DNA of 64,000 nt from Thermoanaerobaculia bacterium (lineage in GTDB: Bacteria > Acidobacteriota > Thermoanaerobaculia > Multivoradales > JAIOJS01): NCBI GenBank assembly GCA_030429235.1, contig JAUIDB010000019.1, forward strand, positions 17,521 through 81,520, in the 5' to 3' direction. Below, piece by piece: positions 51,712 to 61,540 of the stretch. The notes below the pieces were generated by a model. That model searched no databases. It worked only from the letters and a program-made list of their open reading frames with translations, and was not told the origin of the DNA. The translations under genes were made by a program, and so were the position numbers. The number at the start of each line of letters is the position of its first letter. The first letter of the stretch is position 1.

Positions 51712-52536
51712 ATGAACTTCGATTCCGACAAAGTCATCGATTCCGTGCTCGAGATCGCTACGACCTGGGGCTTGCGCGTCTTGGGCGCCCTCGCGGTGCT
51801 GGTGCTGGGGGTCGTCGCGGCGCGCTGGGTCCGTCGAGGCCTGCGTCGCGGCCTGACCCGGGCCAGAGTCAGCGAGACCTTGGTTCCCTTTCTCTCCGAT
51901 CTCGCCTACTACGCCGCCCTGGCCTTCGTCGTGGTCTCGGTACTCGGCTTGTTCGGTATCCCCACCGCCTCTCTCGTGGCGGTGTTGGGCGCGGCTGGAC
52001 TGGCTGTCGGACTCGCGCTACAGGGTACCCTGTCGAACTTCGCGGCGGGGGTGATGCTCCTGGCTTTCCGTCCGTTCCGGGTCAGCGACCTCGTGGAGAT
52101 CGGCGGCACGATGGGGGTCGTCGATGCCATCACCGTCTTCACGACCACCCTACACACCCCGGACAACGTGCAGATCGTGGTGCCGAACGCCAAGGTGTGG
52201 GGTGAAGTGATCAAGAACTACACCGCCAACGAGACGCGGCGCATCGATCTGGTCATCGGCATCTCGTACGACGACGACATCGGGCTGGCCCTCGACACGA
52301 TTCGTAGCGTGGTGGAGGCCGACGGCCGAGTGTTGGCCGAGCCCGCTCTGGTGTTGGCGGTGGGCGACCTCGGAGACTCGAGTGTGAACCTATTGGTTCG
52401 CCCCTGGTGCCAGGTCAAGGACTACTGGGCCGTCCGGTGGGACCTCATCCGTGCGATCAAGGTGGCACTCGAGGGGGCCGGGTGTTCGATTCCCTATCCT
52501 CAGCGCGACGTCCATCTCTACAAGACCGACGCTTGA
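51712..52536 (+). CDS. MscS-family mechanosensitive channel
   Basis: 274 residues. Three transmembrane segments (about 16-36, 60-83 and the pore helix LVAVLGAAGLAVGLALQGTLSNFAAGVMLL, in part, with its Ala/Gly zipper) are followed by the MscS beta domain (FRPFRVSDLVEIGGTMGVV, TTLHTPDNVQIVVPNAKVWG) and a C-terminal alpha/beta portion. It opens under hypo-osmotic stress to release solutes. Convergent with the beta-helix gene. The start is ATG 51712 with an almost absent leader (see promoter). Confidence 0.95.
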   Translation: MNFDSDKVIDSVLEIATTWGLRVLGALAVLVLGVVAARWVRRGLRRGLTRARVSETLVPFLSDLAYYAALAFVVVSVLGLFGIPTASLVAVLGAAGLAVGLALQGTLSNFAAGVMLLAFRPFRVSDLVEIGGTMGVVDAITVFTTTLHTPDNVQIVVPNAKVWGEVIKNYTANETRRIDLVIGISYDDDIGLALDTIRSVVEADGRVLAEPALVLAVGDLGDSSVNLLVRPWCQVKDYWAVRWDLIRAIKVALEGAGCSIPYPQRDVHLYKTDA

Positions 52537-52563
52537 CGACTCGCCGCTCGAGGTCCTGTCCCA

Positions 52564-54567
52564 CTAGCCTCCTCCCGACCAGCCCAGGGTGTTGCCGGAC
52601 TCGAAGCCGTCAGCGAAGATCGGTCCGACTTCGATCGCTCCAATCTCAGGAGCTGCTCCGGAGTAGTGGTCGTTGATCCCGGCCACCCACAGTCCGGCAT
52701 CGACGAGGGGGCTATTCGCCCTTGGCTCGAAGACGCCGGTGGCCGGATCGACGAGATCCGGTGGTCCCTCGAGACCTGCCGCTTCCTGGCCCGTCGCCGC
52801 CACCAAACTGGCGAGATCGGGGAGTTGTGTACCCTGCCAGCGAACGAAGCGGCTGGGGTGCGAGGTGTAGAGGTTGTCGTAGTTCCAGTCCAGGGTGACC
52901 GGATTGACCTTGTCGAGGGCGTGGCGCGTGCCGGCGAACACGTTGTTGCGAGCGACGATGTAGGTGTTGTTCCCTGGGTTCAGCAAGATCAGGGCATCGG
53001 TGTCGGGTGCTTCGGTCAGCCACGTGTTGTGGTAGAGGTAGAGTGGCCCGACCGGTACGGGGAACCCACTATTGATCTTGAGGGCACTCGCGGAATAACC
53101 GTCGATCTGGCTGCTGCGGGTATTGCCGAAGTTGTAGGCGATGTTGCGCAGCAGGTAGGTCGGTCCCGGAGCGGCCGGGGCTACCGCGAAAGCCATGTGG
53201 ACGTCCTGCACCCGGTTGGACCAGAGTCGCACGTTGGCACAGTGGCCCTCCGGTTCGAAGGCGTCGTCGGTGTGGGCGGACAGGTCATTGTCGTAGAGGT
53301 CGGTCTCGACCGCCAAACCGGTGGCAGGTGGATCGCTACCACAGGCTCCGATGCCGTTGAAGGTACCCCAGATCCGGTTGCGCCGAATAACGTTGCCTCG
53401 TTGCACGTCGTCGGTGAGGGTGATGGCGTTGTTCTCCGAACTCGACCCCTTGGTCCAGTCCCACGGCCAATCGACGATCGAGCTGTCCCACAGCGTGTTC
53501 TCCTCGATCAGATGAGGGCCTCCCCCCTTGATCCAGATGCCGGCAGATCCCACCTCGTGGATGTTGGTGCGTCGCACCGCGCAGTGAGCGGCGAACCGCA
53601 GGTAGACACCTTTGCCGAAGTCCCCGGCGCCGTAGTGTCGGAGTTCGACCTCTTCGATGCGGACGTGCTGCACACCGTCCAGGTAGAGGCCGTTCTCGTA
53701 TCGAGCCATGAAGATGGAGTGGAGTTCCGGGGAGTCGCCACCGGCGAGCTTGACGTAGACGCGACCACCGCTACCGCTCCAGAACCCTCCCGGTGGGCCG
53801 GTCGGCAAAGCCTGGAGATCGGCCAGGTTGTCGTATCGGAAGAGGCGACCGGCCTCGGTTACGATGTGCCCGGTGGTGAATCCGGGAACGACCGAGAACA
53901 CGCCATCGCCCTCCGGGGTCCAGTTGACACCACCGGCGATCGTCTCGTCGGCGCCGTCGAGAACGACCCCCGGCGCACTGCCCCGAAAGACGATCGGCTG
54001 GTCTTCGGTCCCCGAAGCGGTCACGGTGACGCTCTCGTGGTAGGTGCCAGGGGCGATCGAGATCAGGTCCCCGGGTTGTGCCCGGTCGGCCGCCTCCTGG
54101 ATCGACCCTAAGGGTGCTCCCGGTGTGGTGCCAGGACCGTTGTCGTCACCTCCGATCGCGACGTACAGGGTCCGCACCGAGGGTTCGGTCAAGGTGTCGG
54201 GACGTGTCACCAACGGAGCGGACTGGGTAGCGCCTCCCGCTACGCCGTCGGGATCGGCCAGCGTGACGCGTACCTCGTAGTGGGTTCCCGGGGCCAACCA
54301 GAAGAGACTGCCCAGAAAACGGTCCGCGGCGACCCGGCTCAAGGGGTGGGCGGGTTGCCACGCGCCGCCTGGCGATCGCACCTCGAGCGCAACGGTTGCA
54401 TCCTCGTCACTGTCGCCGGCGATCGTGACTTCGACCCCGCCGGCGTGGAAGGTGCCGTAGGTTTGAAGATCGACTAGCGAGACGCTGGTCTGCGCAAGGG
54501 CCAGGCCAGAAGCCAGAGCGAGTGGAAGGAACATCTTGGTCGCCGCTACCGGCCGGGAGGATGGCAT
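52564..54567 (-). CDS. Secreted right-handed parallel beta-helix protein with C-terminal tail motif
   Basis: 667 residues with signal peptide (FLPLALASGLALAQ). After a fibronectin-like N-terminal region the LYVAIGGDDNGPGTTPGAPLGSIQEAADRAQPGDLISIAPGTYHE block (in part) marks the start of a pectate-lyase-type right-handed beta-helix with repeated 'NTIWG', 'NNVFAG' turns. No certain catalytic residues. The C-terminus IFADGFESGNTLGWSGGG (18 residues) has the form 'FxDGFESGxTxxW', also present at the end of the remnant at 62750; this looks like a shared C-terminal signal. ATG 54567 is chosen over the GTG at 54582. Likely a glycan lyase or binding protein of the cell exterior. Confidence 0.8.
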   Translation of the reverse strand: MPSSRPVAATKMFLPLALASGLALAQTSVSLVDLQTYGTFHAGGVEVTIAGDSDEDATVALEVRSPGGAWQPAHPLSRVAADRFLGSLFWLAPGTHYEVRVTLADPDGVAGGATQSAPLVTRPDTLTEPSVRTLYVAIGGDDNGPGTTPGAPLGSIQEAADRAQPGDLISIAPGTYHESVTVTASGTEDQPIVFRGSAPGVVLDGADETIAGGVNWTPEGDGVFSVVPGFTTGHIVTEAGRLFRYDNLADLQALPTGPPGGFWSGSGGRVYVKLAGGDSPELHSIFMARYENGLYLDGVQHVRIEEVELRHYGAGDFGKGVYLRFAAHCAVRRTNIHEVGSAGIWIKGGGPHLIEENTLWDSSIVDWPWDWTKGSSSENNAITLTDDVQRGNVIRRNRIWGTFNGIGACGSDPPATGLAVETDLYDNDLSAHTDDAFEPEGHCANVRLWSNRVQDVHMAFAVAPAAPGPTYLLRNIAYNFGNTRSSQIDGYSASALKINSGFPVPVGPLYLYHNTWLTEAPDTDALILLNPGNNTYIVARNNVFAGTRHALDKVNPVTLDWNYDNLYTSHPSRFVRWQGTQLPDLASLVAATGQEAAGLEGPPDLVDPATGVFEPRANSPLVDAGLWVAGINDHYSGAAPEIGAIEVGPIFADGFESGNTLGWSGGG

Positions 54568-54648
54568 ATCGATAGTGTCCACCCCGATGCGGAGGCTCGG
54601 CTATGAACGACGACACAGGCGGGAAGGGGCTCTCTTTTGGGAGCAGTC

Positions 54649-56880
54649 TCAGCCTGAATCTCGAACCTGACGGGTCTCCTCGCGTGATCGCAGGATGGCC
54701 AGTAGTTCCTCGAATCTCGGCTCGGCTCGAATGGAATCGAGGTCAGGATCCTTGGTGATCCACTCGAACTGACCGAAACCTTCTCGGACCGCGGTCTCGA
54801 GGCACTCGAGGGCCTGTTGTTTGCGGCCGGCCTTGGCGTAGAAGCAGGCGAGGTTGTAGAGACAGGGCGGCTCGTGCGGCGCTACCTCGAGAGCCCGATC
54901 CGCCCAGTCGAAGGCGCGCTCCTCCTGCCCGAGCTTGAGCAGCGCGATGGCGCCAAAGTACAGGGCGCGCGACTCCGTGGGGTTGAGTTCGAGGTGACGC
55001 TCGGCCAGCTTGACCCCTTCGGTCAGGGCTTCGACCGCATCCTCCTGGCGGCCGGCGATGTCGAAAGCCATCGACTGAAGCAGGGGGCTCTGGAAGTCGA
55101 GCGGGTTGGCCCGCCGCGCGTCGGCGAAGTGGCGGATGGCATCGTCGTTGCGGCCTTCGCTAAAGCAGGTTCTGGCCCACAGATGGTGGGCTTCCCAGTG
55201 TCCGGGGTTGAGCGCGACGGCGAGACGAAACTCCTCCTCGGCTTCGTCGTTGCGACCGATCAGGGAGAAGATCATCCCTCGAGAGACGTGCGCTTCGGGA
55301 AGCTTGGGGGCCAACTCGAGGGCCCGGTCGGCTGCTGCCAACGCTTCCGAAACCAGTTCCGGATCGGTGCCGTACCACATCCCCTTCCACGACAGGCTGT
55401 CGGCGATGCCGGTGTAGGCAGGAGCGTAGCCGGGATCGAGTTCGGTGGCTTTGACGAAGAGTTCGTGAGCCCGGTCGAAACTGCCCACTCGGTGCTGGTG
55501 GAGATTCTTCCGTCCTCGGAGGTAGTACTCGTAGGCATCGATCTGGGCCGGTCGGTCACGTTGCAGCCGTTCCCGGTCGGAGTCCGTCAGCACACCCCGC
55601 AGGCAGCGTGCGGTGCATTCGGCGATCTCGTCCTGGATCGCGAAGACGTCGTCGAGGGTGCGGTCGAAGCGCTCGGACCAGAGCTGGTAGCCGGTCGTTA
55701 CCTCGATGAGCTGGGCGTTGACCCTGAGCTGATCCCCGGCCTTGCGTACACTGCCTTCGAGCACCGAGGCGACGCCCAGTCGACGGCCTACCTCACGGAT
55801 GTCTTCGGACTGGTCCTTGAACTGAAAGGCGGAGGTGCGGGCCGCGACCCGCACGCCTTCGAGATGACCGAGGGCGTTGGTGATCTCCTCGGCCACACCA
55901 TCGCAGAAGTAGTCCTGGTCTCGCTCGGGGCTCATGTCGACAAAAGGAAGCACCGCCACCGAGCGGACCTTGGCCGATGGGGTCGGATCCTCGTCGGAAC
56001 TCGAGTCGCTACGCAGCGACCGCAGTCGGGCCCCGACCAGGGCGGCCGAGACCGGTCGAAGGGCGGGGTCCTTGCTCAGACACTCCTCGATCAGTTGGGA
56101 GAGAGCGGCGGGAAGCTCGGGCCGCAGCTCACGGATCGGAGCCGGAGGATCGTGCAGGATCGCGTGCAGGGTCTCGATCGGGGCAGCACGGCGGAAGGCT
56201 GCCGTTCCCGTAGCCATCTCGAAAATCAGCGCTCCGAGGGCGAAGAGGTCGGAGCGTTGGTCGACGGATTGCGCACGCGCTTGCTCCGGCGACATGTAGG
56301 GGAAACTACCGAGCAGCATACCCGGGGCGGTCACCTGGTCGAGGGTGTCGTCCTCACTGCGGGTCAGCAGGGCCATCTCGGCTGGCTCGACGACCTTGGC
56401 CAGGCCGAAATCGAGGACCTTGGCGTGGCCGGCCCCGTTGACGAGGACGTTGCTGGGTTTGAGGTCCCGGTGCACGATGCCGCGGGAGTGGGCCGCGTCC
56501 AGCGCGTCGGCGATCTCGATGGCGAGGTCGAGCAGTCGCTCCGCTTCCAGTCCTGCGGCGGGAATCAGCTGACCGAGGGGCTTCCCTTCGACCAGCTCCA
56601 TCGTGAAGTAGTGGACCCCTCGATCCTCGCCGATCGCGAAGATCGTCACGATGTTGGGGTGGTTGAGACCGGCGACTGCTCGTGCCTCGCGGCGGAAGCG
56701 TTCGAGCCGCTCGACGCGGTCCGTGGCCTGCTCCGGGAGTACCTTGAGCGCCACCCGGCGATCGAGGTCGCGGTCGCGGGCCAGATAGACCTCCCCCATG
56801 CCACCGGCGCCGATGTGCTCGAGGATCTCGTACTGCCCCAAGGTCCGACCGATCATTGGGGCAATACTACCCGTCCGCAT
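54649..56880 (-). CDS. Ser/Thr protein kinase with TolB/FlgO-like and TPR domains
   Basis: 743 residues. Kinase domain starts near residue 10: [12 protein letters not shown], Lys46 in VALK, Asp139 in HRDLKPSN, Asp157 in DFGLA; intact. After the kinase, about 335-480, comes the [30 protein letters not shown] block (in part), the TolB/FlgO-like domain typical of 'SVAVLPF' TPR adenylate-cyclase-like proteins; TPR repeats fill the C-terminal third. Unlike the other three kinases it shows no transmembrane segment, so it is probably cytosolic. ATG 56880 is one option; a start at 56856 would give MIGRTLG. Confidence 0.9.
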   Translation of the reverse strand: MRTGSIAPMIGRTLGQYEILEHIGAGGMGEVYLARDRDLDRRVALKVLPEQATDRVERLERFRREARAVAGLNHPNIVTIFAIGEDRGVHYFTMELVEGKPLGQLIPAAGLEAERLLDLAIEIADALDAAHSRGIVHRDLKPSNVLVNGAGHAKVLDFGLAKVVEPAEMALLTRSEDDTLDQVTAPGMLLGSFPYMSPEQARAQSVDQRSDLFALGALIFEMATGTAAFRRAAPIETLHAILHDPPAPIRELRPELPAALSQLIEECLSKDPALRPVSAALVGARLRSLRSDSSSDEDPTPSAKVRSVAVLPFVDMSPERDQDYFCDGVAEEITNALGHLEGVRVAARTSAFQFKDQSEDIREVGRRLGVASVLEGSVRKAGDQLRVNAQLIEVTTGYQLWSERFDRTLDDVFAIQDEIAECTARCLRGVLTDSDRERLQRDRPAQIDAYEYYLRGRKNLHQHRVGSFDRAHELFVKATELDPGYAPAYTGIADSLSWKGMWYGTDPELVSEALAAADRALELAPKLPEAHVSRGMIFSLIGRNDEAEEEFRLAVALNPGHWEAHHLWARTCFSEGRNDDAIRHFADARRANPLDFQSPLLQSMAFDIAGRQEDAVEALTEGVKLAERHLELNPTESRALYFGAIALLKLGQEERAFDWADRALEVAPHEPPCLYNLACFYAKAGRKQQALECLETAVREGFGQFEWITKDPDLDSIRAEPRFEELLAILRSREETRQVRDSG

Positions 56881-56983
56881 CGTCGCCAAGCGTGCCGCGC
56901 CACGAGACGGTGGGTCGAGAGCGCCTCGCGAGGCCGGGGGTGAACCAGCGCGAAGACTCCGTCGGTGTGGAGAAACTGGGTCC

Positions 56984-57157
56984 TCAGCCCTGGTCGCGTT
57001 TCCGCCTTCCTTCGATCGCTGCTCCCAGCGCCAGGCTGATGGCGACCCCAGCTCCGACGTTTCCGAGCGCGGCGCCGAGTCCGACACCGATCGCGTTGCC
57101 AGCTCCGATGGCGGCACCCTTCGGATGCGGTTTCTTGCGGTCTTTGCCTTCGGTCAT
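56984..57157 (-). CDS. Small glycine-zipper membrane protein
   Basis: 57 residues: a basic N-terminus ([14 protein letters not shown]) followed by a Gly/Ala-rich hydrophobic stretch ([36 protein letters not shown], in part) with GxxxG spacing and a basic tail. GGAGAG lies about 7 bases before the ATG at 57157. Likely an oligomerising membrane peptide of the glycine-zipper type; function unknown. Upstream of the kinase on the same strand (103 bases). The 276-base gap 57158-57433 shows nothing else. Confidence 0.65.
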   Translation of the reverse strand: MTEGKDRKKPHPKGAAIGAGNAIGVGLGAALGNVGAGVAISLALGAAIEGRRKRDQG

Positions 57158-57433
57158 GGTTCTCTCCAGGGTGGGGCCGGGCTTTGGGCGTGGTGCCAAC
57201 GGCCGTTCGTCCTAGGTTGATACGCCTCGGCTCGTGGGCCTATTCCTCCGACGACCAGCCACTCCGGCGGTGTCACGTGGGGCATCTGCCCCAGAACCGA
57301 AACAGAGGAGCAGGTCGCCGAGTCGGGGAGCCGAAAGTGCGGGGTGCTCAGGTGTACCAGCTCTCGAGGCTCTAGTAGGATGGGTCGAAGGAGTTCCATC
57401 GAACTGCCGCCGGTTCGTCGTAGGAGATCGCCC

Positions 57434-58489
57434 ATGCTTCGTGCCTTCGTCGCCCTCGCCCTCTGCTTCGTCGCCGGAGGTGTGTCCGCCGAGGACCTTC
57501 TGGACCAGCCGAAGGAACTCTGTGAGTACTTTGCCTCGCTGGGGATGAAGGCTCAGTTCCAGTGGGGCCCGGTGCCGCAGGGGGAGGCCTTTCTCTGCCA
57601 GTATGCCGACGAGTTCGGTGGCACTACGGCCTACGTTCGGGCCGCGCGGGTGTCCGTCGACCCGGCGAGCGAGACCGTGGCGATGGGCCTCTCGATTCAA
57701 GGCTTCGCTCTCGTGCGGGCCGAGGCGATCGATACTCTCGAAACCTACGTTCAAGCGACCTTCAGGGCCCAGGGGCGTTCGCTGCCGGAGGGTCTGTTCG
57801 AGGCCTTCGGCGACCTCGAGGAGGTCACGAGGACCGACGGGGATCTCGCCGTGACCGTCACCGGACCCGCACTCTGGGAGGCTCAGCGGGTCGTCGGCCT
57901 GAGCTGGCAGCGGACGGCCGATTCGTCGCTCCTCTCGAGCCTGGGCGAGTCGATCACTCCGGAGGAGGTAGATCGTCGCAAGCTCGTAGAGATCCAGCTC
58001 CAGGAGCGGTGCCTTGCGTCCGTCGAGGCTAGCGGGTACACCGACGACCTCGATGCACTGGAGATGTCGAGTCGACAGCTCAGTGCCAGCCGCTACCAGT
58101 TCGAGTTCACTGGTTCGGAGGGGCGCTTCGACTGTCAGGTCTGCGACGACGCCGATCCCTCGGTGAACTGCGGCACCATGGGCTTGCGACTCTCGTTCAC
58201 GGCACCGCAGGGCGAACCGCTCCATCTGCCGGCAGAGCTGGACCGCAAGTGCCTGTACGCTCTGCAGAAGGAGGTTTCCCAGGCAACCGATGGCTCGTTT
58301 ATCGACCACGAACTGGTCGCGCGGATCACGACCCGGGAGATTCCAAACGACCAACGCTACGTGTTCGAACACGATCTCGACGGTGGACACTATCGATGCG
58401 TTATTCGCAAGAGAGACATGAGCTATCGGCTCGAACGCCGGGGCGGTGACGGCGAGTGGCGAGCCCTGGTAGGAGGGATCATGCTATGA
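57434..58489 (+). CDS. Secreted Cys-containing protein with an internal repeat
   Basis: 351 residues, signal peptide about 1-19 (MLRAFVALALCFVAGGVSAE). Unknown function. The C-terminal half contains two related blocks of about 50 residues, 193-234 (CLASVE...YQFEF...GRFDCQV) and 273-322 (CLYALQ...YVFEH...GHYRCVI), each starting and ending in Cys, so each could close a disulfide-bonded loop. ATG 57434 has AGGAG 9 bases upstream. The gene overlaps the next gene by ATGA, so both are co-translated. Confidence 0.7.
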   Translation: MLRAFVALALCFVAGGVSAEDLLDQPKELCEYFASLGMKAQFQWGPVPQGEAFLCQYADEFGGTTAYVRAARVSVDPASETVAMGLSIQGFALVRAEAIDTLETYVQATFRAQGRSLPEGLFEAFGDLEEVTRTDGDLAVTVTGPALWEAQRVVGLSWQRTADSSLLSSLGESITPEEVDRRKLVEIQLQERCLASVEASGYTDDLDALEMSSRQLSASRYQFEFTGSEGRFDCQVCDDADPSVNCGTMGLRLSFTAPQGEPLHLPAELDRKCLYALQKEVSQATDGSFIDHELVARITTREIPNDQRYVFEHDLDGGHYRCVIRKRDMSYRLERRGGDGEWRALVGGIML

Positions 58490-59082
58490 AGGCTCTTCAG
58501 GTGTTTCTGGCCTTGGCGACCGCGGCACCCGTTTTCGGGGGCAACCTGATGGAGGACTGCGAGCCGGGGAGCCGGAGGATGGTCTGCATTCATCGCAATG
58601 GGGTGTGTGTCGAGGTCAGCATCGACGGGCAAGCGACCCGTCCGATCAGCCGGGAGAACCGCCAACGCATCACCCAACTGCCGGACATGGACGAGGTCTG
58701 TTGGGAGATCGAGGCGCCGGTTTCCTCGGCGTTTCGGGTCGAGGCCCGCGGGGGTGGGTTGCAGCCCGACTTCATCGGTGAGCTGAAGTCGATCGGCGCG
58801 ATTCTCGTTCCCCTGGACGAGTACGACCCGGAATTCGACGGCAACCGCATCGAACCGTTGCGAGGCTTCTCGGCCGAGGCCGACGGTTATCGGGACGGCA
58901 CCTGGCAGCTGCGCGCCAGAGACCACTTCCGCACCCCGGGCTCGACGCAACTGCCGGCGGGCGAGTACGTGATCATCCTGCGCCTGCACGGCCAGGACAA
59001 TTGGGACAAGCAGGAGGTGCTGATCCGCATCGACCCAAACCTGAAGCCGGCGCCGGCCAAACAGGGTAGCGCGGGTCGCTGA
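58486..59082 (+). CDS. Secreted protein, unknown function
   Basis: 198 residues with a signal peptide (MKALQVFLALATAAPVFGG). Four Cys in the first 80 residues (MEDCEPG, RMVCIHR, GVCVEV, EVCWEIE), suggesting disulfides. Alternating strand pattern with acidic surface; no family recognised. It starts at the stop of the previous gene (ATGA overlap) with an AGGAGGG ribosome site, so the two products are probably partners. Confidence 0.65.
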   Translation: MKALQVFLALATAAPVFGGNLMEDCEPGSRRMVCIHRNGVCVEVSIDGQATRPISRENRQRITQLPDMDEVCWEIEAPVSSAFRVEARGGGLQPDFIGELKSIGAILVPLDEYDPEFDGNRIEPLRGFSAEADGYRDGTWQLRARDHFRTPGSTQLPAGEYVIILRLHGQDNWDKQEVLIRIDPNLKPAPAKQGSAGR

Positions 59083-59123
59083 CGCACTCCCGAGCGGCAC
59101 CCCCTTTGGTAAACCAAGACTCT

Positions 59124-59151
59124 TCGACCGCGGTCGCGGACCGTCGGTCGA
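59124..59151. terminator. Possible hairpin between convergent genes
   Basis: TCGACCG (59124-59130) and CGGTCGA (59145-59151) form a 7-bp stem with a 14-base loop between the stops of the genes ending at 59082 (+) and 59153 (-). It includes a perfect 12-bp palindrome at 59125-59136. Weak evidence for termination. Confidence 0.3.
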
Positions 59152-59152
59152 G

Positions 59153-60400
59153 CTAGCGATCTTCGAAGATGTCGAGCGGCAAGATCGCTGTCACCCCGAC
59201 ATTGGGCACATCGACGAGCTGACCGATCCGAAGATCTACGGCGATACTGGCGATCATGTAGGCCTGGCTCTGGTCGTAGCCGTAGGTCGTCATGATGTAG
59301 TCCATCATCTCGGCCAGAGCGTTGCGCGCGGCCAGGTTGATGTCGTTCGAGAGATTAGAGAGCGGTGCCACCTTGTCGCTGTCGAGATACTTCAGGTCGG
59401 GAGGAGTCGATCCAGCCTGCTTGATCGGGAAGCCGGTGACGGCGTAGAAGGTCCTCGAGGGGATATCCAGCAGTCGAGAGGGTCCCTCGTAGTGTGGACC
59501 GCGAGTCAGACGGGGGCCGTCTTTCACGATGCGCACCTTGGCCCAGACGTCGCCCGACATCTCGATGGCGGTCCCCGACACTTCCCCGTCTCCTTGCGCA
59601 TAGTGGAGATCGCCGATCGCCAGACCGCAGCCGTCGATGTAGCAGGGCAGGTAGATCGTGACCCCCGACTGGAGGTAGCGGATGTCCAGGTTGCCACCGT
59701 GCTCCCGGGGGGGAATGGTCCGCAGGCAGCGATCCCGATCCGTACCGGACGGCCCGCACAGGGCGGCCGGCGAGGCGGAGGTCGGATCGGGGGGCAGGAC
59801 CGCGCCGCCCGCCTGCAGCAGTTCGGCCTCGCGACGCAGCATCTCCTCCCACTGCTCCGGACCCGGTAGCGTGGTTACGACTCCCGGGAAACTGGCGTTG
59901 GGTATCCGGATTCCGGGCAGTCCGCGGCTGACCGCGGACTCGGACGTCAACTCCCAGAAGACGGTACCCTCGATGCCGAAGAGGTCGGCGGCGAAGCCGG
60001 AATTCGAGAGGGTCCAGGCGTAGCGGCCGGGGTCGATATGGGTGATCGAGACCGCGAGCACATCGCCCGCTTCTGCGCCTTCGATGTAGACCGGGCCGGT
60101 CATCGGGTGCACGGGAGCGAGGTCGAGCACGAACTCGGTGGGAGGTCCGTCGACCTGCTGCGAGACGACGCCCAGAACGTCCGCCGCATCTCGGGTTCGA
60201 AACAGTAGCGTGTCGCCAGCCTTGGCCCGGGCCGCCATCGGAATCTCGGGGTGGAGCCGGTTGATGCAGCCCGGATCCTCCCGGCAGTTGGCACCCGTCC
60301 CCCCGATCACTACGATAGAGCCTTGATCCCTCGCCGCGGCGGTCAGGGGGAGCAGTGCGAGCGTAAAGGTGGCCACGGCGAAGGGAGAGAACAGCTTCAT
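59153..60400 (-). CDS. Acetamidase/formamidase-family protein
   Basis: 415 residues with a signal peptide (MKLFSPFAVATFTLALLPLTAAA). The FmdA/AmdA beta-fold is seen in the FVLDLAPVHPMTGPVYIEGAEAGDVLAV block (in part), PPREHGGNLDIRYLQSGVTIYLPCY (in part), GDLHYAQGDGEVSGTAIE and LSNDINLAARNALAEMMDY; these hold the metal- and substrate-binding region of amidases of this family. As an exported member it may act on extracellular amides. ATG 60400. Divergence in this region: next gene is AraC regulator on the same strand 38 bases upstream of its start. Confidence 0.9.
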   Translation of the reverse strand: MKLFSPFAVATFTLALLPLTAAARDQGSIVVIGGTGANCREDPGCINRLHPEIPMAARAKAGDTLLFRTRDAADVLGVVSQQVDGPPTEFVLDLAPVHPMTGPVYIEGAEAGDVLAVSITHIDPGRYAWTLSNSGFAADLFGIEGTVFWELTSESAVSRGLPGIRIPNASFPGVVTTLPGPEQWEEMLRREAELLQAGGAVLPPDPTSASPAALCGPSGTDRDRCLRTIPPREHGGNLDIRYLQSGVTIYLPCYIDGCGLAIGDLHYAQGDGEVSGTAIEMSGDVWAKVRIVKDGPRLTRGPHYEGPSRLLDIPSRTFYAVTGFPIKQAGSTPPDLKYLDSDKVAPLSNLSNDINLAARNALAEMMDYIMTTYGYDQSQAYMIASIAVDLRIGQLVDVPNVGVTAILPLDIFEDR

Positions 60401-60438
60401 GGGAGCCCCGATCTTTCTCGTGATGCGGTCGTTCTGGA

Positions 60439-61386
60439 TTAGCCCGGTTGCGGTTCCCCCAGTTCACCAGTGCTCAGGGCCCATTGGCGTTCCCGGCTAG
60501 GCGCCCGGCCGAACCGGCGCTTGAACTCGCGGCTGAACTGAGAGGCAGACCGATACCCTACCCGAAGCGCGGCTTGCTGTGCCCCGGTCGCTTCCCAGAG
60601 CAGGATCTGTCGCGCCCGGTTCAGTCGAACCTCCTTGAGGTATTGCAGCGGAGATCGGGTGGTCACGGTGCGGAAGGCCTCATAGAACGTCGACTCGCTC
60701 ATGTGAGCGGCCCTGGCCAGTTCGGGTACCGACAGCGCCCGCTGGTACTGCGCGTGAATGAGCCCGAGGGCCCGCGAGATCTGGGCCAGGTTGGAATCCT
60801 GGGAGCCCAGACTCCGCAGCAGGTCACCCTGGGGACCGTTGAGGACCCGATAGAGCATCTCGCGTTGGATCTGGGGGGCCAGGACTCGGCCGTCGGCTTC
60901 GGAATCGAGGCAGTCGAGCAGCCGCACCGCCGCGTCCAGCAGCTCGTCGGTCGTGGAGGACACCGCAATGCCCGGACCCGTCTCCGGGGTCTGTCGAGGG
61001 CTCGTTCCGGTTCCCACCATGATCTCGCCGAGGGTCTGGGCTTCGATTCTGACGGCCAGGGACAGGAACGGTCGCTGCGGGCTGGCCTCGACCACCTGAG
61101 CTTCGATCGGGAGCGACACTGGGAGGACCAGGTAGCGGGCTGGGCTGTACTCGTAGACCACCTCGCCGACCTGCCCCCGCTTCGTGCCCTGAGCGACGAG
61201 GATCAGACAGGGATCGTAGAGCGCGCAGCGAATCGGCGTCGGTTGGTCCGCTCGGTACAGGGAGAGCCCATCGATCGAGGTGGTGGTGTGGCCCGGTGAC
61301 GGCAGTTGGCGGCCGATCAGCCCAGCGAGTCGCTCCACCTGGCGGCGGCGCGGGGGGCCGGATCGCGCCGGCGAAGTCTCGTTCAT
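60439..61386 (-). CDS. AraC-family regulator with AraC_N domain
   Basis: 315 residues. N-terminal AraC_N-type sensor (YRADQPTPIRCALYDPCLILVAQGTKR in part; YLVLPVSLPIEAQVVEAS) and a C-terminal AraC DNA-binding domain: SVPELARAAHMSESTFYEAFRTVTTRSPLQYLKEVRLNRAR in part, then VGYRSASQFSREFKRRFG. This subtype (YqhC-like) often controls a divergent aldo/keto reductase or alcohol dehydrogenase gene in answer to aldehydes, and here an aldo/keto reductase lies divergently at 61541. A regulatory site in the 154-base gap is likely. ATG 61386. Confidence 0.92.
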   Translation of the reverse strand: MNETSPARSGPPRRRQVERLAGLIGRQLPSPGHTTTSIDGLSLYRADQPTPIRCALYDPCLILVAQGTKRGQVGEVVYEYSPARYLVLPVSLPIEAQVVEASPQRPFLSLAVRIEAQTLGEIMVGTGTSPRQTPETGPGIAVSSTTDELLDAAVRLLDCLDSEADGRVLAPQIQREMLYRVLNGPQGDLLRSLGSQDSNLAQISRALGLIHAQYQRALSVPELARAAHMSESTFYEAFRTVTTRSPLQYLKEVRLNRARQILLWEATGAQQAALRVGYRSASQFSREFKRRFGRAPSRERQWALSTGELGEPQPG

Positions 61387-61540
61387 GCGAGGATCTTAGT
61401 AGGAATCCTGGGTCGCCTAGGCGGTCTGTGAGGTCGTTCCGGAGAATCGGGCAAGGTCTTCGGAGGATTTCCCCTTCCGGCTCTGCTTCCCGATCGGTAG
61501 TTTGGGCCCACGATTGAAACCCAACCTAGGAGAACGACAC
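61387..61540. promoter_or_regulatory. Divergent gap between AraC regulator and aldo/keto reductase genes
   Basis: 154 bases. Contains a perfect 10-bp palindrome CGCCTAGGCG in its left third and the ribosome site AGGAG just before the ATG at 61541. The divergent layout with an AraC_N regulator is the known YqhC/aldo-keto reductase arrangement, so the operator should lie here; its exact place is not visible to me. Confidence 0.4.

Noticed and set aside
54817..56943. Long open frame opposite the kinase gene
   Set aside because: Same reason: antisense shadow of a gene with all kinase motifs.
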